A stretch of DNA of 64,000 bases from Limanda limanda (GCF_963576545.1 NC_083645.1:5853430-5917429), one strand, 5' to 3'; numbered from the stretch's first letter, positions 9,679 through 20,621 are shown. Numbers and translations are program-made. The notes: generated by a model from the sequence alone, not told the origin.

Positions 9679-10009
9679 CACTACCGTTAGGAACTAGTTT
9701 TTACCAAAACGAACCGGAGGCGTTCAGATGTATGTTCCACTTTGAAGACAATTGGACAATCGAATCGAAGACACATACGAAAGAACATTCAAAACTTCAA
9801 ACACATAGCCAGTGGGGGTATAAAGCAATTACTCAAGATCAAAAGACCACAAAACTATCAGCCAAGTTAAGGGCTTCAACTGTTGGGTCTATTCTGTCAC
9901 ATTTTCAACTTCAAAAGCCAAAGCAAGTCACTTTCAGCAGGTGGTGAGTTCATGTTCAGAAGGAAAGGGAAACATACCAGATAACATGGGAGTGGATAAA
10001 GGATTCCTT

Positions 10010-10081
10010 TAGCAGAGGATGGTTTCGATCCATCGACCTCTGGGTTATGGGCCCAGCACGCTTCCGGTGCGCCACTCTGCT
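10010..10081 (-). tRNA. tRNA-iMet-CAT: initiator tRNA-Met, G15C
   Basis: G15C only. Confidence 0.88.
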
Positions 10082-10379
10082 CTTATACACTAAACCAGTT
10101 TCAGATGAAGACAGTCTATGGTTTCTTGGGTTTGGTTATCAGTTACATTAACTGGACATGGAGGAAAATATTGGCAAATGTGAAGCAATGTTCCTCAATC
10201 GGAAGGTGCACAGTGTTACCTTGTTTGAAAACGAGACTGGAGAGAAACTACCTCCTGCACGCTTCATTGGACATTCCTTATGCTACATAGCTTAGCTGGC
10301 TGTTGCAGTTTTGAATAACAAGAGATCTTATTATAGTAGATCAGCTGCAAGTTCCCAATATATTCAACTGACAGTCTAT

Positions 10380-10461
10380 TGGCAGTGGTGGGATTTGAAC
10401 CCACGCCTCCTGAGAGACTGGAGCCTAAATCCAGCGCCTTTGACCACTCGGCCACACTACC
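10380..10461 (-). tRNA. tRNA-Leu-TAG: tRNA-Leu (TAG), intact
   Basis: Same as 385-466. It has a normal initiator downstream and no initiator on its upstream side, because the next unit is deleted. Confidence 0.92.
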
Positions 10462-10881
10462 GTTAGGAACTAGTTTTTACCAAAACGAACCGGAGGCGTT
10501 CAGATGTATATTCCACTTTGATGACAATTGGACAATCAAATCGAAGACACATACGGAAGAACATTCAAAACTTCAAACACATAGCCAGTGGGGGTATAAA
10601 GCAATTACTCAAGATCAAAAGACCACTAAACTATCAGCCAAGTTAAGGGCTTCAACTCTTGGGTCTATTCTGTCACATTTTCAACTTCAAAAGCCAAAGC
10701 AAGTCACTTTCAGCAGGTGGTGAGTTCATGTTCAGAAGGAAAGGGAAACATAACAGACACACGTTTCATTGGACATTCCTTATGCTACAGAGCTTAGCTT
10801 CTTGGTATAGTTTTGAACAACAAGAGATCTTCTTATAGTAGATCAGCTGCAAGTAGCCAATACATTCATCGGACAGTCTTT
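10462..10881. other. initiator-less spacer (420 bp)
   Basis: Spacer A joins spacer B directly near 10756 (GACACACGTTTCATTGG), removing the initiator and flanks, about 275 bp. Nothing else is present. Confidence 0.9.
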
Positions 10882-10963
10882 TGGCAGTGGTGGGATTTGA
10901 ACCCACGCCTCCTGAGAGACTGGAGCCTAAATCCAGCGCCTTTGACCACTCGGCCACACTACC
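10882..10963 (-). tRNA. tRNA-Leu-TAG: tRNA-Leu (TAG), intact
   Basis: Unchanged TAG copy lying 502 bp from the previous Leu start because the initiator between them is deleted. Confidence 0.92.
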
Positions 10964-11287
10964 GTTAGGAACTAGTTTTTACCAAAACGAACCAGAGGTG
11001 TTCAGATGTATATTCCACTTTGATGACAATTGGACAATCAAATCGAAGACACATACGGAAGAACATTCGAAACTTCAAACACATACCCTGCGGGGGTATA
11101 AAGCAATTACTCAAGGTCAAAAGACCACTAAACTATCAGCCAAGTTAAGGGCTTTAACTCTTGGGTCTATTCTTTCACATTTTCAACTTCAAAAGCCAAA
11201 GCAAGTCACTTTCAGCAGGTGGTGAGTTCATGTTCAGAAGGAAAGGGAAACATAACAGATAACATGGGAGTGGATAAAGGATTCCTT

Positions 11288-11359
11288 TAGCAGAGGATGG
11301 TTTCGATCCATCGACCTCTGGGTTATGGGCCCAGCACGCTTCCGCTGCGCCACTCTGCT
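11288..11359 (-). tRNA. tRNA-iMet-CAT: initiator tRNA-Met, intact
   Basis: Unchanged. Its immediate 5' flank reads TATATAAG on the minus strand rather than TGTATAAG. Confidence 0.96.
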
Positions 11360-11658
11360 CTTATATACTGAACCAGTTTCAGATGAACACAGTCTATGGT
11401 TTCTTGGGTTTGCTTATCAGTTAAATCAACTGGACTTGGAGGAAAAGATTGGCAAATGTGAAGCAATGTGCCTCAATGGGAAGGTGCACTGTGTTACCTT
11501 GTTTGAAAACGAGACTGGGGTAGAAACTACCTCCTGCACGCTTCATTGGACATTCCTTATGCTACAGAGCTTAGCTGGCTGTGGCAGTTTTGAACAACAA
11601 GAGATCTTCTTATAGTAGATCAGCTGCAAGTAGCCAATACATTCAACTGACAGTCTTT

Positions 11659-11740
11659 TGGCAGTGGTGGGATTTGAACCCACGCCTCCTAAGAGACTGG
11701 AGCCTTAATCCAGCGCCTTTGACCACTCGGCCACACTACC
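11659..11740 (-). tRNA. tRNA-Leu-AAG: tRNA-Leu (AAG), intact
   Basis: Same as 9604-9685. Its 5' flank is 2 bp shorter (GAACTACTTTACC on the plus strand), a spacer subtype that recurs later. Confidence 0.95.
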
Positions 11741-12158
11741 GTTAGGAACTACTTTACCAAAACGAACCGGAGGCGTTCAGATGTATATTCCACTTTGATG
11801 ACAATTAGACAATCAAATCGAAGACACATACGGAAGAACATTCAACACTTCAAACACATAGCCAGTGGGGGTATAAAGCAATTACTCAAGATCAAAAGAC
11901 CACAAAACTATCAGCCAAGTTAAGGGCTTCAACTCTTGGGTCTATTCTGTCACATTTTCAACTTCAAAAGCCAAAGCAAGTCACTTTCAGCAGGTGGTGA
12001 GTTCATGTTCAGAAGGAAAGGGAAACATAACAGACACACGTTTCATTGGACATTCCTTATGCTACAGAGCTTAGCTTCTTGGTATAGTTTTGAACAACAA
12101 GAGATCTTCTTATAGTAGATCAGCTGCAAGTAGCCAATACATTCATCGGACAGTCTTT
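11741..12158. other. initiator-less spacer (418 bp)
   Basis: Same deletion junction as at 10756, here near 12033. Confidence 0.9.
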
Positions 12159-12240
12159 TGGCAGTGGTGGGATTTGAACCCACGCCTCCTGAGAGACTGG
12201 AGCCTAAATCCAGCGCCTTTGACCACTCGGCCACAAAACC
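12159..12240 (-). tRNA. tRNA-Leu-TAG: tRNA-Leu (TAG), acceptor mismatches
   Basis: The 5' strand reads GGTTTTG. Positions 4 and 5 no longer pair, so the acceptor stem is weakened. The rest is as in 385. Confidence 0.7.
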
Positions 12241-12564
12241 GTTAGGAACTAGTTTTTACCAAAACGAGCCAGAGGTGTTCAGATGTATATTCCACTTTGA
12301 TGACAATTGGACAATCAAATCGAAGACACATACGGAAGAACATTCAAAACTTCAAACACATACCCTGTGGGGGTATAAAGCAACTACTCAAGGTCCAAAG
12401 ACCACAAAACTATCAGCCAATTTAAGGGCTTCAACTCTTGGGTCTATTCTGTCACATTTTCAACTTCAAAAGCCAAAGCAAGTCACTTTCAGCAGGAGGT
12501 GAGTTCATGTTCAGAAGGAAAGGGAAACATAACAGATAACATGGGAGTGGATAAAGGATTCCTT

Positions 12565-12636
12565 TAGGGGAGGATGGTTTCGATCCATCGACCTCTGGGT
12601 TATGGGCCCAGCACGCTTCCGGTGCGCCACTCTGCT
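12565..12636 (-). tRNA. tRNA-iMet-CAT: initiator tRNA-Met, damaged acceptor
   Basis: U69C and G70C give two acceptor mismatches, and G15C is also present. Probably a pseudogene; duplicated at 33931. Confidence 0.62.
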
Positions 12637-12934
12637 CTTATACACTAAACCAGTTTCAGATGAAGACAGTCTATGGTTTCTTGGCTTTGCTTATCAGTTA
12701 AATTACCTGGAGTTGGAGGAAAAGATTGGCAAATGTGAAGCAATGTGCCTCAATGGGAAGGTGCACAGTGTTACCTTGTTTGAAAACAAGACTGGAGCGA
12801 AACTACCTCCTGGACGCTTCATTGGACATTCCTTATGCTGCAGAGCTTAGCTGGCTGTTGCAGTTTTGATCAACAAGAGATCTTCTTATGGTAGATCAGC
12901 TGCAAGTACCCAATATATTCAACTGACAGTCTAC

Positions 12935-13016
12935 TGGCAGTGGTGGGATTTGAACCCACACCTCCTAAGAGACTGGAGCCTTAATCCAGCGCCTTTGACC
13001 ACTCGGCCACACTACC
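12935..13016 (-). tRNA. tRNA-Leu-AAG: tRNA-Leu (AAG), near-intact
   Basis: One C to T change between variable arm and T stem; all stems pair. Confidence 0.9.
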
Positions 13017-13340
13017 GTTGTGAACTAGTTTTTACCAAAACAAACCGGAGGCGTTCAGATGTATATTCCACTTTGATGACAATTGGACAATCAAATCAAA
13101 GACACATACGGAAGAACATTCGAAACTTCAAACACATACCCTGCGGGGGTATAAAGCAATTACTCAAGGTCAAAAGACCACAAAACTATCAGCCAAGTTA
13201 AGGGCTTCAAATCTTGGGTCTATTCTGTCACATTTTCAACTTCAAAAGCCAAAGCAAGTCACTTTCAGCAGGTGGTGAGTTCATGTTCAGAAGGAAAGGG
13301 AAACATAACAGATAACATGGGAGTGGATAAAGGATTCCTT

Positions 13341-13412
13341 TAGCAGAGGATGGTTTCGATCCATCGACCTCTGGGTTATGGGCCCAGCACGCTTCCGCTG
13401 CGCCACTCTGCT
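13341..13412 (-). tRNA. tRNA-iMet-CAT: initiator tRNA-Met, intact
   Basis: The gene is unchanged, but its 5' flank is a divergent variant (ATACATTGGACAAG on the plus strand). Confidence 0.95.
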
Positions 13413-13710
13413 CTTATACATTGGACAAGTTTCAAATGAAGACAGTCTATGGTTTCTTGGGTTTGCTTATCAGTTAAATTAACTGGACTTGGAGGAAAAA
13501 AATGGTACATGTGAAGCAATGTTCCTCAATGGGAAGGTGCACAGTGTTACCTTGTTTGAAAACGATACTGGAGAGAAACTACCTCCTGCACGCTTCATTG
13601 GACATTCCTTATGCTACAGAGCTTAGCTGGCTGTGGCAGTTTTGAACAACAAGAGATCTTCTTATAGTAGATCAGCTGCAAGTAGCCAATACATTCAACT
13701 GACAGTCTTT

Positions 13711-13767
13711 TGGCAGTGAGAGACTGGAGCCTTAATCCAGCGCATTTGAACAATCGGCCACACTACC
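13711..13767 (-). pseudogene. tRNA-Leu lacking the T arm
   Basis: 57 nt. A 25-nt deletion removes the T arm and most of the variable arm, joining acceptor to the anticodon side. AAG is still readable. The B box is lost. Confidence 0.85.
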
Positions 13768-14185
13768 GTTAGGAACTACTTTACCAAAATGAACCGGAGG
13801 CGTTCATATGTATGTTCCAATATGAAGACAATTAGACAATCAAATCGAAGACACATACGGAAGAACATTCAACACTTCAAACACATAGCCAGTGGGGGTA
13901 TAAAGCAATTACTCAAGATCAAAAGACCACAAAACTATCAGCCAAGTTAAGGGCTTCAACTCTTGGGTCTATTCTGTCACATTTTCAACTTCAAAAGCCA
14001 AAGCAAGTCACTTTCAGCAGGTGGTGAGTTCATGTTCAGAAGGAAAGGGAAACATAACAGACACACGTTTCATTGGACATTCCTTATGCTACAGAGCTTA
14101 GCTTCTTGGTATAGTTTTGAACAACAAGAGATCTTCTTATAGTAGATCAGCTGCAAGTAGCCAATACATTCATCGGACAGTCTTT
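13768..14185. other. initiator-less spacer (418 bp)
   Basis: Recurring deletion junction near 14060. The left part is a diverged spacer A (GTTCCAATATG). Confidence 0.9.
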
Positions 14186-14267
14186 TGGCAGTGGTGGGAT
14201 TTGAACCCACGCCTACTGAGAGACTGGAGCCTAAATCCAGCGCCTTTGACCACTCGGCCACACTACC
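14186..14267 (-). tRNA. tRNA-Leu-TAG: tRNA-Leu (TAG), variable-arm variant
   Basis: A single variable-arm change (CCTACTGAG on the plus strand); otherwise as 385. Confidence 0.88.
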
Positions 14268-14591
14268 GTTAGGAACTAGTTTTTACCAAAACGAACCGGA
14301 GGCGTTCAGATGTATGTTCCACTTTGAAGACAATTGGACAATCGAATCGAAGACACATACGAAAGAACATTCAAAACTTCAAACACATAGCCAGTGGGGG
14401 TATAAAGCAATTACTCAAGATCAAAAGACCACAAAACTATCAGCCAAGTTAAGGGATTCAACTGTTGGGTCTATTCTGTCAAATTTTCAATTTCAAAAGC
14501 CAAAGCAAGTCACTTTCAGCAGTAGGTGAGTTTATGTTCAGAAGGAAAGGGAAACATAGCAGATAACATGGGAGTGGATAAAGGATTGTTT

Positions 14592-14663
14592 TAGTAGAGG
14601 ATGGTTTCGATCCATCGACCTCTGGGTTATGGGCCCAGCACGCTTATGCTGCGCCACTCTGCT
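14592..14663 (-). tRNA. tRNA-iMet-CAT: initiator tRNA-Met, G18A/G19U subtype with G70A
   Basis: First member of a 14-copy subtype. The invariant D-loop pair G18-G19 is replaced by A-U, which removes the contacts with the T loop that fold the tRNA elbow and alters the A box end. G70A adds a C3-A70 acceptor mismatch. Anticodon arm and T arm are intact. It would be expected to fold poorly, yet it has been amplified many times, in register with intact neighbours. Confidence 0.7.
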
Positions 14664-14961
14664 CTTATACACTGAACCAGTTTCAGATGAACACAGTCTA
14701 TGGTTTCTCGGGTTTGCTTATCAGTTAAATCAACTGGACTTGGAGGAAAAGATTGGCAAATGTGAAGCAATGTGCCTCAATGGGAAGGTGCACAGTGTTA
14801 CCTTGTTTGAAAACGAGACTGGAGAGAAACTACCTCCTGCACGAATCATTGGAAATTCCTTATGCTACAGAGCTTAGCTTCTTGTTATAGTTTTGAACAA
14901 CAAGATATCTTCTTATAGTAGATCAGCTGCAAGTAGCCTATACATTCAACTGACAGTCTTT

Positions 14962-15043
14962 TGGCAGTGGTGGGATTTGAACCCACGCCTCCTAAGAGAC
15001 TGGAGCCTTAATCCAGCGCCTTTGACCACTCGGCCACACTACC
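14962..15043 (-). tRNA. tRNA-Leu-AAG: tRNA-Leu (AAG), intact
   Basis: Unchanged body. It is paired with a G18A/G19U initiator. Confidence 0.95.
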
Positions 15044-15367
15044 GTTAGGAACTAGTTTTTACCAAAACAATCCGGAGGCGTTCAGATGTATATTCCACTT
15101 TGATGACAATTGGACAATCAAATCGAAGACACATACGGAAGAACATTGGAAACTTCAAACACATACCCTGTGGGGGTATAAAGCAATTACTCAAGGTCCA
15201 AAGACCACAAAACTATCAGCCAAGTTAAGGGCTTCAACTCTTGGGTCTATTCTGTCACATTTTCAACTTCAAAAGCCAAAGCAAGTCACTTTCAGCAGGT
15301 GGTGAGTTCATGTTCAGAAGGAAAGGGAAACATAACAGATAACATGGGAGTGGATAAAGGATTCCTT

Positions 15368-15439
15368 TAGCAGAGGATGGTTTCGATCCATCGACCTCTG
15401 GGTTATGGGCCCAGCACGCTTCCGCTGCGCCACTCTGCT
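15368..15439 (-). tRNA. tRNA-iMet-CAT: initiator tRNA-Met, intact
   Basis: Unchanged. Its spacer B is the variant with GGTTATCAGTTACATTAACTGG, shared with 16920, 20252, 37673, 39727 and 59543. Confidence 0.96.
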
Positions 15440-15737
15440 CTTATACACTGAACCAGTTTCAGATGAAGACAGTCTATGGTTTCTTGGGTTTGGTTATCAG
15501 TTACATTAACTGGACATGGAGGAAAATATTGGCAAATGTGAAGCAATGTTCCTCAATCGGAAGGTGCACAGTGTTACCTTGTTTGAAAACGAGACTGGAG
15601 AGAAACTACCTCCTGCACGAATCATTGGAAATTCCTTATGCTACAGAGCTTAGCTTCTTGTTATAGTTTTGAACAACAAAATATCTTCTTATAGTAGATC
15701 AGCTGCAAGTAGCCAATACATTCAACTGACAGTCTTT

Positions 15738-15819
15738 TGGCAGTGGTGGGATTTGAACCCACGCCTCCTAAGAGACTGGAGCCTAATTCCAGCGCCTTTG
15801 ACCACTCGGCCACACTACC
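15738..15819 (-). tRNA. tRNA-Leu-TAG: tRNA-Leu (TAG), U32A
   Basis: Loop ATTAGGC keeps anticodon TAG but has A at position 32. The rest matches the AAG copies, including the CCTAAG variable arm, so this is an anticodon switch on an AAG body. Confidence 0.85.
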
Positions 15820-16143
15820 GTTAGGAACTAGTTTTTACCAAAACGAACCGGAGGCGTTCAGATGTATGTTCCACTTTGAAGACAATTGGACAATCGAATC
15901 GAAGACACATACGAAAGAACATTCAAAACTTCAAACACATAGCCAGTGGGGGTATAAAGCAATTACTCAAGATCAAAAGACCACAAAACTATCAGCCAAG
16001 TTAAGGGATTCAACTGTTGGGTCTATTCTGTCAAATTTTCAATTTCAAAAGCCAAAGCAAGTCACTTTCAGCAGTAGGTGAGTTTATGTTCAGAAGGAAA
16101 GGGAAACATAGCAGATAACATGGGAGTGGATAAAGGATTGTTT

Positions 16144-16215
16144 TAGTAGAGGATGGTTTCGATCCATCGACCTCTGGGTTATGGGCCCAGCACGCTTATG
16201 CTGCGCCACTCTGCT
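16144..16215 (-). tRNA. tRNA-iMet-CAT: initiator tRNA-Met, G18A/G19U with G70A
   Basis: Duplicate of 14592 at offset 1,552 (two units). Confidence 0.7.
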
Positions 16216-16513
16216 CTTATACACTGAACCAGTTTCAGATGAACACAGTCTATGGTTTCTCGGGTTTGCTTATCAGTTAAATCAACTGGACTTGGAGGAA
16301 AAGATTGGCAAATGTGAAGCAATGTGCCTCAATGGGAAGGTGCACAGTGTTACCTTGTTTGAAAACGAGACTGGAGAGAAACTACCTCCTGCACGAATCA
16401 TTGGAAATTCCTTATGCTACAGAGCTTAGCTTCTTGTTATAGTTTTGAACAACAAGATATCTTCTTATAGTAGATCAGCTGCAAGTAGCCTATACATTCA
16501 ACTGACAGTCTTT

Positions 16514-16595
16514 TGGCAGTGGTGGGATTTGAACCCACGCCTCCTAAGAGACTGGAGCCTTAATCCAGCGCCTTTGACCACTCGGCCACACTACC
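16514..16595 (-). tRNA. tRNA-Leu-AAG: tRNA-Leu (AAG), intact
   Basis: Duplicate of 14962, unchanged. Confidence 0.95.
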
Positions 16596-16919
16596 GTTAG
16601 GAACTAGTTTTTACCAAAACAATCCGGAGGCGTTCAGATGTATATTCCACTTTGATGACAATTGGACAATCAAATCGAAGACACATACGGAAGAACATTG
16701 GAAACTTCAAACACATACCCTGTGGGGGTATAAAGCAATTACTCAAGGTCCAAAGACCACAAAACTATCAGCCAAGTTAAGGGCTTCAACTCTTGGGTCT
16801 ATTCTGTCACATTTTCAACTTCAAAAGCCAAAGCAAGTCACTTTCAGCAGGTGGTGAGTTCATGTTCAGAAGGAAAGGGAAACATAACAGATAACATGGG
16901 AGTGGATAAAGGATTCCTT

Positions 16920-16991
16920 TAGCAGAGGATGGTTTCGATCCATCGACCTCTGGGTTATGGGCCCAGCACGCTTCCGCTGCGCCACTCTGCT
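16920..16991 (-). tRNA. tRNA-iMet-CAT: initiator tRNA-Met, intact
   Basis: Duplicate of 15368, unchanged. Confidence 0.96.
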
Positions 16992-17289
16992 CTTATACAC
17001 TGAACCAGTTTCAGATGAAGACAGTCTATGGTTTCTTGGGTTTGGTTATCAGTTACATTAACTGGACATGGAGGAAAATATTGGCAAATGTGAAGCAATG
17101 TTCCTCAATCGGAAGGTGCACAGTGTTACCTTGTTTGAAAACGAGACTGGAGAGAAACTACCTCCTGCACGAATCATTGGAAATTCCTTATGCTACAGAG
17201 CTTAGCTTCTTGTTATAGTTTTGAACAACAAAATATCTTCTTATAGTAGATCAGCTGCAAGTAGCCAATACATTCAACTGACAGTCTTT

Positions 17290-17371
17290 TGGCAGTGGTG
17301 GGATTTGAACCCACGCCTCCTAAGAGACTGGAGCCTTAATCCAGCGCCTTTGACCAGTCGGCCACACTATC
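17290..17371 (-). tRNA. tRNA-Leu-AAG: tRNA-Leu (AAG), G2A and G15C
   Basis: An A2-C71 acceptor mismatch plus a D-arm change inside the A box (gene nt 15). Probably weak. Confidence 0.7.
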
Positions 17372-17695
17372 GTTCGGAACTAGTTTTTACCAAAACGAAC
17401 CGGAGGCGTTCAGATGTATGTTCCACTTTGAAGACAATTGGACAATCAAATCGAAGACACATACGGAAGAACATTCAAAACTTCAAACACAAAGCCAGTG
17501 GGGGTATAAAGCAATTACTCAAGATCAAAAGACCACAAAACTACTAGCCAAGTTAACGGCTTCAACTGTTGAGTCTATTCTGTCAAATTTTCAATTTCAA
17601 AAGCCAAAGCAAGTCACTTTCAGCAGGAGGTGAGTTCATGTTCAGAAGGAAAGGGAAACATAACAGATAACATGGGAGTGGATAAAGGCTTGTTT

Positions 17696-17767
17696 TAGCA
17701 GAGGATGGTTTCGATCCATCGACCTCTGGGTTATGGGCCCAGCACGCTTCCGCTGCGCCACTCTGCT
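17696..17767 (-). tRNA. tRNA-iMet-CAT: initiator tRNA-Met, intact
   Basis: Unchanged. The 3' flank has GGCTTGTTTT in place of GGATTGTTTT, a mark shared with 18974, 21028, 38449 and 40503. Confidence 0.96.
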
Positions 17768-18065
17768 CTTATACACTGAACCAGTTTCAGATGAACACAG
17801 TCTATGGTTTCTTGGGTTTGCTTATCAGTTAAATCAACTGGACTTGGAGTTAAAGATTGGCAAATGTGAAGCAATGTGCCTAAATGGGAAGGTGCACAGT
17901 GTTACCTTGTTTGAAAACGAGACTGGAGAGAAACTACCTCCTGCACGCTTCATTGGACATTGCTTATGCTACATAGCTTAGCTGGCTGTTGCAGTTTTGA
18001 ATAACAAGAGATCCTATTATAGTACATCAGCTGCAAGTAGCCAATACATTCAACTGACAGTCTTT

Positions 18066-18147
18066 TGGCAGTGGTGGGATTTGAACCCACGCCTCCTTAG
18101 AGACTGGAGCCTTAATCCAGCACCTTTGACCACTCGGCCACACTACC
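18066..18147 (-). tRNA. tRNA-Leu-AAG: tRNA-Leu (AAG), CCTTAG variable arm
   Basis: Changed variable-arm loop and a G10-U wobble in the D stem (gene nt 26 C to T). Stems still pair. Confidence 0.9.
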
Positions 18148-18567
18148 GTTAGGAACTAGTTCTTACCTAAACGAACCGGAGGCGTTCAGATGTATATTCC
18201 ACTTTGATGACAATTAGACAATCAAATCGAAGACACATACGGAAGAACATTCAACACTTCAAACACATAGCCAGTGGGGGTATAAAGCAATTACTCAAGA
18301 TCAAAAGACCACAAAACTATCAGCCAAGTTAAGGGCTTCAACTCTTGGGTCTATTCTGTCACATTTTCAACTTCAAAAGCCAAAGCAAGTCACTTTCAGC
18401 AGGTGGTGAGTTCATGTTCAGAAGGAAAGGGAAACATAACAGACACACGTTTCATTGGACATTCCTTATGCTACAGAGCTTAGCTTCTTGGTATAGTTTT
18501 GAACAACAAGAGATCTTCTTATAGTAGATCAGCAGCAAGTAGCCAATACATTCATCGGACAGTCTTT
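18148..18567. other. initiator-less spacer (420 bp)
   Basis: Deletion junction near 18442, same as at 10756. Confidence 0.9.
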
Positions 18568-18649
18568 TGGCAGTGGTGGGATTTGAACCCACTCCTCCTG
18601 AGAGACTGGAGCCTTAATCCAGCGCCTTTGACCAGTCGGCCACACTATC
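18568..18649 (-). tRNA. tRNA-Leu-AAG: tRNA-Leu (AAG), recombinant, G2A and G15C
   Basis: The only AAG gene that follows the initiator deletion. Its 3' part carries the TAG-type variable arm (CCTGAG), while its 5' part and anticodon match 17290, so it looks like a crossover inside the gene. It also has a change next to the T stem. Confidence 0.7.
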
Positions 18650-18973
18650 GTTCGGAACTAGTTTTTACCAAAACGAACCGGAGGCGTTCAGATGTATGTT
18701 CCACTTTGAAGACAATTGGACAATCAAATCGAAGACACATACGGAAGAACATTCAAAACTTCAAACACAAAGCCAGTGGGGGTATAAAGCAATTACTCAA
18801 GATCAAAAGACCACAAAACTACTAGCCAAGTTAATGGCTTCAACTGTTGAGTCTATTCTGTCAAATTTTCAATTTCAAAAGCCAAAGCAAGTCACTTTCA
18901 GCAGGAGGTGAGTTCATGTTCAGAAGGAAAGGGAAACATAACAGATAACATGGGAGTGGATAAAGGCTTGTTT

Positions 18974-19045
18974 TAGCAGAGGATGGTTTCGATCCATCGA
19001 CCTCTGGGTTATGGGCCCAGCACGCTTCCGCTGCGCCACTCTGCT
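18974..19045 (-). tRNA. tRNA-iMet-CAT: initiator tRNA-Met, intact
   Basis: Unchanged copy with the CTTG flank mark. Confidence 0.96.
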
Positions 19046-19343
19046 CTTATACACTGAACCAGTTTCAGATGAACACAGTCTATGGTTTCTTGGGTTTGCT
19101 TATCAGTTAAATCAACTGGACTTGGAGTTAAAGATTGGCAAATGTGAAGCAATGTGCCTAAATGGGAAGGTGCACAGTGTTACCTTGTTTGAAAACGAGA
19201 CTGGAGAGAAACTAACTCCTGCACGCTTCATTGGACATTGCTTATGCTACATAGCTTAGCTGGCTGTTGCAGTTTTGAATAACAAGAGATCCTATTATAG
19301 TACATCAGCTGCAAGTAGCCAATACATTCAACTGACAGTCTTT

Positions 19344-19425
19344 TGGCAGTGGTGGGATTTGAACCCACGCCTCCTTAGAGACTGGAGCCTTAATCCAGCA
19401 CCTTTGACCACTCGGCCACACTACC
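19344..19425 (-). tRNA. tRNA-Leu-AAG: tRNA-Leu (AAG), CCTTAG variable arm
   Basis: Same body as 18066. Confidence 0.9.
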
Positions 19426-19845
19426 GTTAGGAACTAGTTCTTACCTAAACGAACCGGAGGCGTTCAGATGTATATTCCACTTTGATGACAATTAGACAAT
19501 CAAATCGAAGACACATACGGAAGAACATTCAACACTTCAAACACATAGCCAGTGGGGGTATAAAGCAATTACTCAAGATCAAAAGACCACAAAACTATCA
19601 GCCAAGTTAAGGGCTTCAACTCTTGGGTCTATTCTGTCACATTTTCAACTTCAAAAGCCAAAGCAAGTCACTTTCAGCAGGTGGTGAGTTCATGTTCAGA
19701 AGGAAAGGGAAACATAACAGACACACGTTTCATTGGACATTCCTTATGCTACAGAGCTTAGCTTCTTGGTATAGTTTTGAACAAAAAGAGATCTTCTTAT
19801 AGTAGATCAGCAGCAAGTAGCCAATACATTCATCGGACAGTCTTT
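19426..19845. other. initiator-less spacer (420 bp)
   Basis: Deletion junction near 19720. Confidence 0.9.
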
Positions 19846-19927
19846 TGGCAGTGGTGGGATTTGAACCCACGCCTACTGAGAGACTGGAGCCTAAATCCAG
19901 CGCCTTTGACCACTCGGCCACACTACC
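19846..19927 (-). tRNA. tRNA-Leu-TAG: tRNA-Leu (TAG), variable-arm variant
   Basis: Same body as 14186 (CCTACTGAG). Confidence 0.88.
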
Positions 19928-20251
19928 GTTAGGAACTAGTTTTTACCAAAACGAACCAGAGGTGTTCAGATGTATATTCCACTTTGATGACAATTGGACA
20001 ATCAAATCGAAGACACATACGGAAGAACATTCGAAACTTCAAACACATACCCTGCGGGGGTATAAAGCAATTACTCAAGGTCAAAAGACCACTAAACTAT
20101 CAGCCAAGTTAAGGGCTTTAACTCTTGGGTCTATTCTTTCACATTTTCAACTTCAAAAGCCAAAGCAAGTCACTTTCAGCAGGTGGTGAGTTCATGTTCA
20201 GAAGGAAAGGGAAACATAACAGATAACATGGGAGTGGATAAAGGATTCCTT

Positions 20252-20323
20252 TAGCAGAGGATGGTTTCGATCCATCGACCTCTGGGTTATGGGCCCAGCA
20301 CGCTTCCGCTGCGCCACTCTGCT
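20252..20323 (-). tRNA. tRNA-iMet-CAT: initiator tRNA-Met, intact
   Basis: Unchanged; spacer B of the 15368 type. Confidence 0.96.
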
Positions 20324-20621
20324 CTTATACACTGAACCAGTTTCAGATGAAGACAGTCTATGGTTTCTTGGGTTTGGTTATCAGTTACATTAACTGGACA
20401 TGGAGGAAAATATTGGCAAATGTGAAGCAATGTTCCTCAATCGGAAGGTGCACAGTGTTACCTTGTTTGAAAACGAGACTGGAGAGAAACTACCTCCTGC
20501 ACGAATCATTGGAAATTCCTTATGCTACAGAGCTTAGCTTCTTGTTATAGTTTTGAACAACAAAATATCTTCTTATAGTAGATCAGCTGCAAGTAGCCAA
20601 TACATTCAACTGACAGTCTTT

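Larger units (their letters stand above)
9604..9685 (-). tRNA. tRNA-Leu-AAG: tRNA-Leu (AAG), reference copy
   Basis: An 82-nt class II tRNA. The acceptor GGTAGTG pairs with CACTGCC (one U-G wobble) and the discriminator is A. The anticodon stem CTGGA/TCCAG holds loop TTAAGGC with anticodon AAG at 9649-9651, read after A34-to-inosine editing as CUU and CUC. The variable arm is long, and the T stem GTGGG/CCCAC is complete. A and B boxes match consensus. There is no intron. It closely resembles vertebrate tRNA-Leu-AAG as I recall it. Eighteen copies in the window have this exact body. Confidence 0.96.
12285..14982. repeat. 2.7-kb duplicated segment, copy 1
   Basis: Matches about 33651-36348 at offset 21,366, including the damaged initiator at 12565, the T-arm-less Leu at 13711 and the initiator deletion near 14060. 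Boundaries are approximate. Confidence 0.85.

Noticed and set aside
10264..10455. Minus-strand open frame containing MAEWSKALDLGSS
   Set aside because: It is a translation of the sense strand of tRNA-Leu, a well-known spurious ORF.
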